From Umezawaea tangerina (GTDB lineage: Bacteria > Actinomycetota > Actinomycetes > Mycobacteriales > Pseudonocardiaceae), in contig NZ_PVTF01000012.1 in assembly GCF_003002815.1 (NCBI RefSeq), positions 124,001 to 188,000 of the forward strand: DNA of 64,000 bases. Reading direction: 5' to 3'. Shown here in pieces: positions 8,791 to 15,846 of the stretch. Every line of letters starts with the position of its first letter. The stretch's first letter is position 1. Below the pieces are notes generated by a model. The model did not search any database, was not told the origin of the DNA, and worked only from the letters and a program-made list of their open reading frames with translations. The position numbers and the translations under genes were made by a program.

Positions 8791-8811
8791 GTGTCGGCTG
8801 AATGGGGGTGG

Positions 8812-9516
8812 GTGGTGTTGGAGCAGCGGTTGGTTGGTGGGTTTGTGAACGAGGTTGTGCGTGTTGGGGACACGGTGCGCAGGGCGGGGGTGGGTGGGTT
8901 TGCGCATCGGGTGTTGGAGCACTTGGAGGGGTGGGGTGGTGCGCCGCGGTTGTTGGGGGTGGATTCGCGGGGGCGGGAGGTGTTGGAGTTTTTGGATGGG
9001 CATGTGGCGTGGGAGCGCGAGCAGCCTGGCGCGGTGGGGTCGGAGGAGAGTCTTGCGGTGGTTGCGCGGTTGGTGCGTGAGTTCCACGATTTGACCGTGG
9101 GGCTGGCAGGCGAAGCGGAAGTGGTTTGTCACAACGATCTTTCGCCCAAGAACACGGTCTACCGGGATTTGGGCGAGGGGTTGAGGCCGGTGGCGTTCAT
9201 CGATTGGGACGGGGCGGCGCCGGGTCGGCGGGTGCAGGACGTGGCGCATGTGTGTTGGCAGTACACGGGGATGGGGCCCGGTGCGGAGGTCGGGGTGGTG
9301 GCGCGGGGGATTCGGGTGATCTGCGAGGCGTACGGGCTTGATGACCGGGGTGAGCTGGTGGACACGATCCTGTGGTGGCAGGACCGGTGTTGGCGCGGGA
9401 TCGTCGCGGATGAGGGGCCGGCCGGGGTGCGGTTGCGGGCGGCGGGGGTGGTGGAGGGGGTTCAGGAGACGTACGCGTGGGTGGTGGAGCACCGGGGTGA
9501 GTTGGAGCCGGGGTGA
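8812..9516 (+). CDS. Aminoglycoside phosphotransferase-family (APH/choline kinase fold) protein
   Basis: 234-residue small-molecule kinase-like protein. The Brenner motif CHNDLSPKNTVY (catalytic Asp near residue 108) and the metal-binding FIDWDGA segment are intact, and it lacks eukaryotic-type kinase extensions. This fold phosphorylates hydroxyls of small molecules; the substrate is unknown and antibiotic resistance should not be assumed. The start is uncertain: GTG 8812 is chosen by similarity (the family usually begins close to LVGGFVNEVVRVG), with GTG 8791 and 8815 possible and no clear ribosome site. The coding strand is strikingly G-rich (GGG, GTG and TTG codons) compared with flanking genes, suggesting recent transfer or local mutational bias. 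The MHS transporter follows 105 bases later. Confidence 0.8.
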   Translation: MVLEQRLVGGFVNEVVRVGDTVRRAGVGGFAHRVLEHLEGWGGAPRLLGVDSRGREVLEFLDGHVAWEREQPGAVGSEESLAVVARLVREFHDLTVGLAGEAEVVCHNDLSPKNTVYRDLGEGLRPVAFIDWDGAAPGRRVQDVAHVCWQYTGMGPGAEVGVVARGIRVICEAYGLDDRGELVDTILWWQDRCWRGIVADEGPAGVRLRAAGVVEGVQETYAWVVEHRGELEPG

Positions 9517-9621
9517 TCGGGCAGACCTGAGTTGGTCGTGAGGGATCCCAAGAGCCGGCACAGCGAAGCGGTGGTGAGCGGGAGCCTGGTCAGTGGGGCT
9601 GGGCTGTGGGATGGTCCGAAG

Positions 9622-10902
9622 ATGGTGGAGGTGGCGGGGCAGAGGCATCGGCTTCCGGTTCGGAAGCTGATCGCGGCGAGCATCGGGAACGCGATCGAGT
9701 GGTACGACTGGACGATCTACGCGACGTTCAGCATCTACTTCGCGACGGCGATCTTCCCCTCCGGCAACGCGGAGCTGGCGTTGATCAACACGTTGGCGAC
9801 CTACGCGCTGGCGTTCTTCTTCCGGCCGCTGGGCGGGTACCTGCTGGGGCGGTTCGCGGATCTGCGCGGGCGGAAGACGGCGATGATCCTGACGATCGGG
9901 CTGATGGCGGGCGGGTCCACGGCGATCGCGGTGTTGCCGACCTACGAACAGGTGGGGCGGTTGGCGCCGGTCCTGCTGCTGCTGGCGAGGATCGCGCAGG
10001 GGTTGTCGTTGGGCGGGGAGGTGTCCAACGCGTCGGCGTACCTGGCGGAGATCGCGCCGCCCGAACGGCGGGGGCGCTACTCGTCGTTCTTCTACATCTC
10101 CACGGGGACGGCGGTGCTGGTGGCGTCGCTGATCGGGTTCACGTTGGCGCGGACGATGGACAAGGCGCAGCTCGGGTCGTTCGGGTGGCGGATCCCGTTC
10201 CTGGTGGGTGGCGTGCTGGGACTGGTGGGGCTGTGGTTGAGGCGCAGCCTGGCGGAGACGGAGCAGTTCGAGCAGAACAAGGTGAAGGCCGAGGCGCTCA
10301 AGCGGCCGCTGACGACGACGCTGCGGGAGCACCCGAAGGCCGTGGGGCGGCTGGTGGGCTTCAGCATGCTGTCGACCCTTTGCTACTACACGTTCTTCTC
10401 CGCGCTGACGCCGTTCGCGGTGAAGAACCGGGGCGTGGACGCGGTGGACGTGTTCCTGGCGCTCTCGATCGCGACGACCCTGTTCATCGCGTTGCAGTAC
10501 CCGATGGGCGCGTTGTCGGACCGGGTCGGGCGCAAGCCGCAACTGCTGGTGTGGTCGGCGGCCACGGCCGTGCTGATCGTGCCGCTGTCGTCGTTGATCA
10601 AGCCGGGCCTGACGGGGCCGTTGGTCGTGTTCTGCGTCGGGTTGGGGCTCTACACGATGATGACGTCGATCGCGCCGGCGGCGATGAGCGAGCTGTTCCC
10701 GACCGAGCTGCGCGGACTCGGCATCGGCGCCTGGTACAACCTCACGGTGGCGCTGTTCGGCGGCACGGCACCGCTGGTGATCGCCGCGCTGGCCAACCGG
10801 GGGCTGTCGGACGTGTACTTCTACTACGTGGCGGCGGGTGCGACGGTCGCGTTCCTGGTGATCCTCACCCTGCCGGAGACCAAGGGGTCAGAGCTGCGCT
10901 GA
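9622..10902 (+). CDS. MFS transporter, metabolite:H+ symporter (MHS) family
   Basis: 426-residue inner-membrane transporter with about twelve predicted helices. It opens with KLIAASIGNAIEWYDWTIYA, the hallmark of MHS transporters such as KgtP, ShiA and ProP, and has the loop 2-3 motif GRFADLRGRKTAM and its repeat GALSDRVGRKPQL. These carriers import carboxylates, shikimate, proline/betaine or aromatic acids with protons; the substrate here is not readable. The ATG at 9622 puts the first helix about 17 residues in. An ATG-free extension to 9532 is open but unlike the family. The gene is convergent with the TetR gene and overlaps its 3' end by 15 bases. Confidence 0.92.
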   Translation: MVEVAGQRHRLPVRKLIAASIGNAIEWYDWTIYATFSIYFATAIFPSGNAELALINTLATYALAFFFRPLGGYLLGRFADLRGRKTAMILTIGLMAGGSTAIAVLPTYEQVGRLAPVLLLLARIAQGLSLGGEVSNASAYLAEIAPPERRGRYSSFFYISTGTAVLVASLIGFTLARTMDKAQLGSFGWRIPFLVGGVLGLVGLWLRRSLAETEQFEQNKVKAEALKRPLTTTLREHPKAVGRLVGFSMLSTLCYYTFFSALTPFAVKNRGVDAVDVFLALSIATTLFIALQYPMGALSDRVGRKPQLLVWSAATAVLIVPLSSLIKPGLTGPLVVFCVGLGLYTMMTSIAPAAMSELFPTELRGLGIGAWYNLTVALFGGTAPLVIAALANRGLSDVYFYYVAAGATVAFLVILTLPETKGSELR

Positions 10903-11427
10903 GCGCAGGCCGGTGAACACGACCGCGAGCGTGCGCTCGCGGAGGTCGGCGTCCCAGCCGGAGTGCAGCGCGCCCTGACTGGTGGCGGCGAGCAGGGCCA
11001 TCACCTCGTCGAGCCGCACGCCCGGCCGGACCACGCCCGCGGCCTGCGCCTGGTCGAGCAGGATGCCGACGGCCTCGCGCAGCAGCTGGAGCTGGTCGGA
11101 GACCCGGATGTCGATGCCGAGCAGCTCGACGACGGTCTTGCGGGACGCCGCGCGCTCGACCAGGTGGGCGAAGAAGGTGAACAGCGACGTGGCCGGATCC
11201 CCTTGGCGAACAAGGGACTCGACCTCCTCGGCCAGTTCGCGGACGAGCTCCTTCATGAGCGCGGACAGCAGGTCGTTCTTGGTCGGGAAGTGCCGGAAGA
11301 CGGTGCCGATGGCCACGCCCGCCTTGGCCGCGACCTCCTCGGTCGACGCGGACGCGCCCTTCGAGGCGAAGACCTCGTCGGCGGCGGCCAGGATGCGTGC
11401 CCGGTTCCGCTGGGCATCCGCGCGCAT
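10888..11427 (-). CDS. TetR family regulator divergent from SnoaL-like gene
   Basis: 179-residue TetR-type repressor. The HTH spans about residues 9-50 (ILAAADEVFASKGASASTEEVAAKAGVAIGTVFRHFPTKNDLL), followed by a helical effector domain of the TetR_C type seen in many actinobacterial repressors. The start ATG 11427 has GAAGGGA nine bases upstream; an in-frame TTG seven codons earlier is less likely. Only 82 bases separate it from the divergent gene at 11510, and that gap contains a perfect 14-bp palindrome. It most likely represses itself and the SnoaL-like gene. Confidence 0.92.
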   Translation of the reverse strand: MRADAQRNRARILAAADEVFASKGASASTEEVAAKAGVAIGTVFRHFPTKNDLLSALMKELVRELAEEVESLVRQGDPATSLFTFFAHLVERAASRKTVVELLGIDIRVSDQLQLLREAVGILLDQAQAAGVVRPGVRLDEVMALLAATSQGALHSGWDADLRERTLAVVFTGLRSAQL

Positions 11428-11450
11428 CGAACATCCCTTCGTTGACAACC

Positions 11451-11464
11451 TGAGTCATGACTCA
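11451..11464. promoter_or_regulatory. Perfect palindrome TGAGTCATGACTCA in divergent promoter
   Basis: A 14-bp perfect palindrome lies 24 bases above the TetR start and 46 above the SnoaL-like start. A further half-site, TTGAGTC, lies at about 11477-11483 towards the SnoaL-like gene, so two repressor dimers may bind. The placement is typical of TetR autoregulation. Confidence 0.8.
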
Positions 11465-11509
11465 TTATCGTCCAAGTTGAGTCTTCGCTCACCTTACTGG
11501 AGGGTCTTG

Positions 11510-11905
11510 ATGAACGCACGAGAGGTCTACGCGTCGATGAGCCGGGGGTGGCTCGACCCGGCGGTCCTGGACGACCTGTGGGCCGACGACGTCGTCGTGG
11601 AGACGCCGTTCGCCGCGCCGGGCAGGCCGAAGCGGATCGAGGGGCGGGACGCGTTCCTCTCGCTCGCCAAGGCGGGCCGCGAGGCGATGCCCGTGCGGCT
11701 GGTGGACCACCGCGAGGTGGCGATCCACGAGACCACCGACCCCGACGTGATCGTCGTCGAGTACGAGCTGGTGGGTGAGTCGACGGTCACCGGCAGGCAG
11801 AGCGCGGCGTCGTTCATCGGGGTGTTGCGGGTGCGCGACGGCAAGATCGCGCACTGGCGCGAGTACCAGGACACGATGGGCATGGCCGCCGCGCTGGCGG
11901 GCTGA
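11510..11905 (+). CDS. SnoaL-like / NTF2-fold protein
   Basis: 131-residue member of the nuclear-transport-factor-2 fold superfamily (SnoaL-like). The pattern of an N-terminal helix (REVYASMSRGWLDPAVLDDLWADDVVVETPF), a central strand pair and the closing GVLRVRDGKIAHWREYQDTMGM is characteristic. Members act as cyclases, isomerases, epoxide hydrolases or ligand-binding proteins; no specific catalytic residues can be assigned. ATG 11510 has a good GGAGG nine bases upstream. It is controlled from a palindromic promoter shared with the divergent TetR gene, so it probably handles the small molecule sensed by that regulator. A 27-bp repeat tract starts directly at its stop codon. Confidence 0.85.
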   Translation: MNAREVYASMSRGWLDPAVLDDLWADDVVVETPFAAPGRPKRIEGRDAFLSLAKAGREAMPVRLVDHREVAIHETTDPDVIVVEYELVGESTVTGRQSAASFIGVLRVRDGKIAHWREYQDTMGMAAALAG

Positions 11906-12082
11906 GCCTCGACCACGCCCTCGCGGACGAGCGTCGAACATCGCCTCCACGGACCGAGCGCCGAACACCGCGTTAGCGGGCCGAGCGCCGGACACCGGCC
12001 TCGTGGGCCAAGGCTCGAACACCACTCTCGCAGGCCGGGTGTCGGGCGCGGGCTTCGCCGGGCCGGGTGTCGAACACAGCCT
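11906..12082. repeat. Degenerate 27-bp tandem repeat (about six units)
   Basis: Beginning right after the SnoaL-like stop, a unit of 26-28 bases built on TCGAACACCGC and a variable middle ending GGGCCGAGC is repeated about six times with 60-80% similarity by eye. Because the period is 27, translation in one plus frame gives a nine-residue repeat (GRAPNTALA-like). There is no start or Shine-Dalgarno, so it is treated as non-coding. The stretch 12083-12223 up to the proB stop holds nothing recognisable. Confidence 0.75.
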
Positions 12083-12223
12083 CTGGTGGCGTGCTTGGGG
12101 CCGGCATCGTCTGCGGGGCATGGCATCGGATGTCACCTGCGGGTCGGGCGTTGACCACGGCCAAGGCGAGCTGCCCGGCGGAGGACGGCGCAGGTCGGGA
12201 ACGGCGGGGCCGTTCGACTGGGC

Positions 12224-13351
12224 TCAGGAGCGGTGCAGGGCGACCAGGTCGTCGGCGTGCACGACCTCGCGGCGCTGTTCCGCGGGTAGTTCGTGGCTGG
12301 ATCGGCCGATCAACCCCGGCAGCTCGGTGGCGTCGTAGGCCACCACTCCCCTGGCCACGACCTGGCCCGCCGTGTCGGCGAGCTCGACCACGTCACCGGC
12401 CTCGAACGCGCCCTCGACGGCGGTGATGCCGGCGGCCAGCAGGGATCGCCTGCGGCCGACCACGGCGGAGACGGCGCCGTCGTCGAGGATGAGCTTCCCG
12501 GTCGCGTCGGCGGCGTAGCCGAGCCAGAAGCGGCGCGCGGTCAGCCGGGACCCGGTGGCGGCGAACGCCGTACCCACGTCGGTGGGCCCCAGTGCCCGCG
12601 CCGCGTCACCGGAACCGGCCAGCAGGACCGGGATGCCCGCGGACGCCGCCAGGGTCGCCGCGGCCAGCTTGGAGGCCATGCCGCCGGTACCCAGCGCGCC
12701 GCCGGTGCCCGCGCGAACGCCGTCCACGTCGTCCGGGCCGCCGACCTCGGTGATCCGGCGGGCCTCGGCCAGCCGGGGGTCACCGTCGTACAGGGCGTCC
12801 ACGTCGGAGAGGAGGAACAGCGCGTCGGCGCCGATCAGGTGCGCCACCAGGGCCGCGAGCCGGTCGTTGTCGCCGAACCGGATCTCCTCGGTGGCCACGG
12901 TGTCGTTCTCGTTCACCACCGGCACCACGCCCAGCGCGAGCAGGCGCGAGAACGTGCGCTGCGCGTTGCGGTAGTGCGAACGCCGCACCACGTCGTCCGC
13001 GGTCAACAGGACTTGCCCGACGGTCAACGAGTAGCGGCCGAACGAGTTGCCGTAGGCGTGGGCCAGTGCCAGCTGGCCCACGCTGGCGGCGGCCTGCTGG
13101 GTCGCCAGGTCCTTCGGACGGCGGGTCAGCCCCAACGGGGCCAGGCCCGCGGCGATGGCACCCGAGGAGACGAGCACGATCTGGCTCCCCGCGGCCCGGC
13201 GGGCGGCGAGCGCGTCCACCAGTGCGTCCAGCCGGGCCGGGTCGAGCCCGCCCTCGGCCGTCGTCAGCGAGGAGGACCCGACCTTCACGACAACCCTGGT
13301 GGCCGAAGCGACCGCCTTGCGGGCCAACGAGACCTCCACGCTGCCGATCAT
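12224..13351 (-). CDS. proB: Glutamate 5-kinase ProB with PUA domain
   Basis: 375-residue glutamate 5-kinase, which phosphorylates glutamate with ATP in the first step of proline synthesis and is usually feedback-inhibited by proline. The amino acid kinase domain (residues about 12-260) shows [11 protein letters not shown], the VSSGAIAAG loop, [17 protein letters not shown] and [12 protein letters not shown]. The C-terminal PUA domain follows (about 275-365: [13 protein letters not shown] to [14 protein letters not shown]). The ATG at 13351 overlaps the obg stop by one base (TGATG), which indicates translational coupling to obg. An in-frame GTG one codon earlier is possible. Confidence 0.97.
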   Translation of the reverse strand: MIGSVEVSLARKAVASATRVVVKVGSSSLTTAEGGLDPARLDALVDALAARRAAGSQIVLVSSGAIAAGLAPLGLTRRPKDLATQQAAASVGQLALAHAYGNSFGRYSLTVGQVLLTADDVVRRSHYRNAQRTFSRLLALGVVPVVNENDTVATEEIRFGDNDRLAALVAHLIGADALFLLSDVDALYDGDPRLAEARRITEVGGPDDVDGVRAGTGGALGTGGMASKLAAATLAASAGIPVLLAGSGDAARALGPTDVGTAFAATGSRLTARRFWLGYAADATGKLILDDGAVSAVVGRRRSLLAAGITAVEGAFEAGDVVELADTAGQVVARGVVAYDATELPGLIGRSSHELPAEQRREVVHADDLVALHRS

Positions 13352-14802
13352 CACTCCTCGAAGTCGTCCTCGTCGTACACACCGGGCAGCCGGCGGGCCT
13401 TCTTGAGCGCCTTGCGCTCGTGCGCGCCGATCCGGTCGTTGCTCTCCAGCCGCAGGTCCGTGCCGCGACCGGTCATGGTCATCGCGATACCGGCGGGCGT
13501 CGACGGCTCCCAGTCGAACACCAGGTCGCCGATCGTGACCTGGGCGCCGGGCACCGCACCGCGCTTGACCAGCACCTCTTCGACGCCCATCCGGGCGAGG
13601 CGGTCCGCCAGGTAGCCGACGGCCTCGTCGTTGGAGAAGTCCGTCTGCCGGATCCAGCGCTCGGGGCGGTCGCCCTTGACGATGAAGCCGCCCTCGGTGT
13701 CCGGGTCGTCCACGACGGTGAAGCCGTCGTCGTCCACGGCGGTCGGCCGCAGCACGATCCGGGTGGACTCCTGCTTCGGCTTGGTGGCGCGGTACTCCTC
13801 GACGACGGCGCCAAGGGCGTAGGTCAGCTCGCGCAGGCCCTCTCGGGTCGCGGTCGAGATCTCCAGCACCTGAAGGCCGCGCGCCTCGATGTCCGCGCGC
13901 ACCAGCTCCGCCAGCTCACGGGCCTCGGGCACGTCGATCTTGTTCAGCACCACCAGCCGCGGCCGGTCGCTCAGGTCGCCGCCCAGCGAGGGGGTGTACT
14001 TCGCGAGCTCCTCCTCGAGCGCGTCGATGTCCGACAACGGGTCGCGGCCCGACTCGAACGTCGCGCAGTCGACGACGTGCACGAGGACCGCGCAGCGCTC
14101 GATGTGGCGCAGGAAGTCCAGGCCCAGGCCCTTGCCCTCGCTGGCGCCGGGGATCAGGCCGGGGACGTCCGCCATGGTGAAGACGGTGGCGCCCGCGGTG
14201 ATCACACCGAGGTTCGGGACCAGCGTGGTGAACGGGTAGTCGGCGATCTTCGGCTTGGCCTCGGAGAGGACCGAGATCAGCGACGACTTGCCCGCCGACG
14301 GGAACCCGAGCAGGCCGACGTCCGCGACGGACTTCAGCTCCAGGACGAAGTCGCCGAACTCGCCGGGCTCGCCGAGCAGCGCGAAACCGGGCGCCTTGCG
14401 GGCCTTCGACGCGAGCTGCGCGTTGCCCAGGCCGCCGCGGCCGCCGCGCGCGGCGATCATCCGGGTGCCCTCGCCGACGAGGTCGGCGACGACCTTGCCG
14501 TCCTCGGTGAGGACCACGGTGCCGTCCGGCACGCGCAGCTCGAGGTTCTCGCCGTTCGCGCCGTCGCGGTTGGCGCCCTGGCCCTGCTTGCCGTTGGTGG
14601 CGGAGGCGTTCGGGCGGAAGTGGAAGTCCAGCAGCGTGTGCACGTTGGAGTCGACGACCAGGACGACGTCGCCGCCCTTGCCGCCGTTGCCGCCGTCAGG
14701 ACCGCCCAGCGGCTTGAACTTCTCCCGGTGCACCGACGCGCAACCGTTGCCACCCTCGCCAGCGGCTACGTGGATAACCACCCGGTCGACGAATCGGGAC
14801 AC
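13351..14802 (-). CDS. obg: GTPase Obg/CgtA
   Basis: 483-residue essential GTPase that binds the 50S subunit and links ribosome assembly with stress signalling and, in actinomycetes, development. The glycine-rich Obg fold is at residues 1-158, and the G domain carries G1 [10 protein letters not shown]3 DVPG and G4 NKID between about 160 and 330. A C-terminal OCT domain (about 350-430, including [28 protein letters not shown]) and a charged tail follow, as in mycobacteria and Streptomyces. It lies downstream of rpmA, from which a strong hairpin terminator separates it, and is coupled to proB. Confidence 0.98.
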   Translation of the reverse strand: MSRFVDRVVIHVAAGEGGNGCASVHREKFKPLGGPDGGNGGKGGDVVLVVDSNVHTLLDFHFRPNASATNGKQGQGANRDGANGENLELRVPDGTVVLTEDGKVVADLVGEGTRMIAARGGRGGLGNAQLASKARKAPGFALLGEPGEFGDFVLELKSVADVGLLGFPSAGKSSLISVLSEAKPKIADYPFTTLVPNLGVITAGATVFTMADVPGLIPGASEGKGLGLDFLRHIERCAVLVHVVDCATFESGRDPLSDIDALEEELAKYTPSLGGDLSDRPRLVVLNKIDVPEARELAELVRADIEARGLQVLEISTATREGLRELTYALGAVVEEYRATKPKQESTRIVLRPTAVDDDGFTVVDDPDTEGGFIVKGDRPERWIRQTDFSNDEAVGYLADRLARMGVEEVLVKRGAVPGAQVTIGDLVFDWEPSTPAGIAMTMTGRGTDLRLESNDRIGAHERKALKKARRLPGVYDEDDFEE

Positions 14803-14852
14803 GGGAACTCACTTCCAAAGGACTAGACGAAGCAAAAAAGGGGGGTCAAACG

Positions 14853-14894
14853 CCGAGCGCCGTGTGTCCGCGTTGGCGGACACACGGCGCTCGG
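14853..14894 (-). terminator. Rho-independent terminator after rpmA
   Basis: Perfect 19-bp stem (14853-14871 with 14876-14894) and a four-base loop GTTG. On the minus strand it lies 14 bases after the rpmA stop and is followed about 17 bases later by a run of six T. Expression of obg downstream therefore needs readthrough or its own promoter in the 50 bases before 14802. Confidence 0.85.
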
Positions 14895-14908
14895 GGGAAC
14901 CAGGTCGG

Positions 14909-15178
14909 TTACGCGGCGACCTTGGCCTCGACCGGCACGATGTTGACGGTCTTGCGACCGCGCTTCGTGCCGAACTCGACCGCGCCGGGGGCGAGGGCGA
15001 ACAGCGTGTCGTCCTTGCCGCGGCCGACGTTCACACCGGGGTGGAACTTGGTGCCGCGCTGGCGGATCAGGATCTCGCCGGCCTTGACGACCTGACCACC
15101 GAACCGCTTGACACCCAGGTACTGGGCGTTGGAGTCGCGGCCGTTACGGGAGCTGGATGCACCCTTTTTGTGTGCCAT
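14909..15178 (-). CDS. rpmA: 50S ribosomal protein L27
   Basis: 89-residue L27, with the N-terminal tail that reaches the peptidyl-transferase centre and supports tRNA placement. [29 protein letters not shown] is the canonical start of the family, and there is no N-terminal extension of the Firmicutes type needing cleavage. It follows rplU by 14 bases in the same transcript, and its own transcript end is a strong hairpin. Confidence 0.99.
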   Translation of the reverse strand: MAHKKGASSSRNGRDSNAQYLGVKRFGGQVVKAGEILIRQRGTKFHPGVNVGRGKDDTLFALAPGAVEFGTKRGRKTVNIVPVEAKVAA

Positions 15179-15192
15179 GGCTAGTCAGGTCC

Positions 15193-15504
15193 TCACTTAC
15201 CGGTGATGCCGGTAACCTCGACGCGGGTCAGCTTCTGACGGTGACCCTGCCGCTTGTGGTAGCCGGTCTTGTTCTTGAACTTGTGGATGCGGATCTTGGG
15301 ACCCTTGGTCTGCTCGACGACCTTGCCGGTCACCAAGAACTTCCCGAGGGCCTCAGCGTCTGCGGTGACGTCAGTGCCGTCCACGACGAGTAGCGCCGGG
15401 AAAGTGAACTCAGTGCCCGGGGCGCCCTCGAGCTTCTCGACCTCGACGACGTCGCCGACAGCCACCTTGTACTGCTTGCCGCCAGTCTTGACGATCGCGT
15501 ACAT
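15193..15504 (-). CDS. rplU: 50S ribosomal protein L21
   Basis: 103-residue L21, a 23S rRNA-binding protein of the large subunit. [14 protein letters not shown] at the start and [30 protein letters not shown] at the end are diagnostic. AGGAG lies about 11 bases upstream of the ATG at 15504. It is the first gene of the rplU-rpmA pair and is preceded by a 342-base gap where its promoter must lie. Confidence 0.99.
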   Translation of the reverse strand: MYAIVKTGGKQYKVAVGDVVEVEKLEGAPGTEFTFPALLVVDGTDVTADAEALGKFLVTGKVVEQTKGPKIRIHKFKNKTGYHKRQGHRQKLTRVEVTGITGK

Positions 15505-15846
15505 CAGGACGGAAGTCTCCTGCTACTCGACGGTGACGGGGCCGCGCGCGCCCAGGCTTTCGTGAATCACCATTACGTGAGTCAGAGTCGCCGGGCTACA
15601 CACGACAGGGCCCACCGGACGGCGGGCCGTGTACCAGGTTACGTGGGTATGCACGGCGAGGTCAAACTGGGGTGTGGGTAGTCCGATTCCCCTGGTCAGC
15701 AGCGGAAACGGGGACACCGCGACGTACGGATCCGACGGCTTTCGCACGCCTTCCGCGAGCCGCCGGATGTGCCCGACGCCACACTCCCCCGCCAACGCCG
15801 AGGGCCCGCACCGGTATCGGCACGGGCCCTCGGCGGACGAGCGACG
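15505..15846. other. Intergenic region rne-rplU with stem-loop
   Basis: No gene is supported. The rplU promoter is expected near 15540-15620 on the minus strand, but no convincing -35/-10 pair is visible. A stem-loop with perfect 12-base arms (15797-15808 and 15823-15834; GCCGAGGGCCCG type) lies 13 bases after the rne stop and is the probable rne terminator, without a T-run. Confidence 0.6.

Noticed and set aside
8405-8870. Small Arg/Gly-rich frames on both strands across the hairpin tract
   Set aside because: Repeat-derived, with no ribosome sites and no family similarity.
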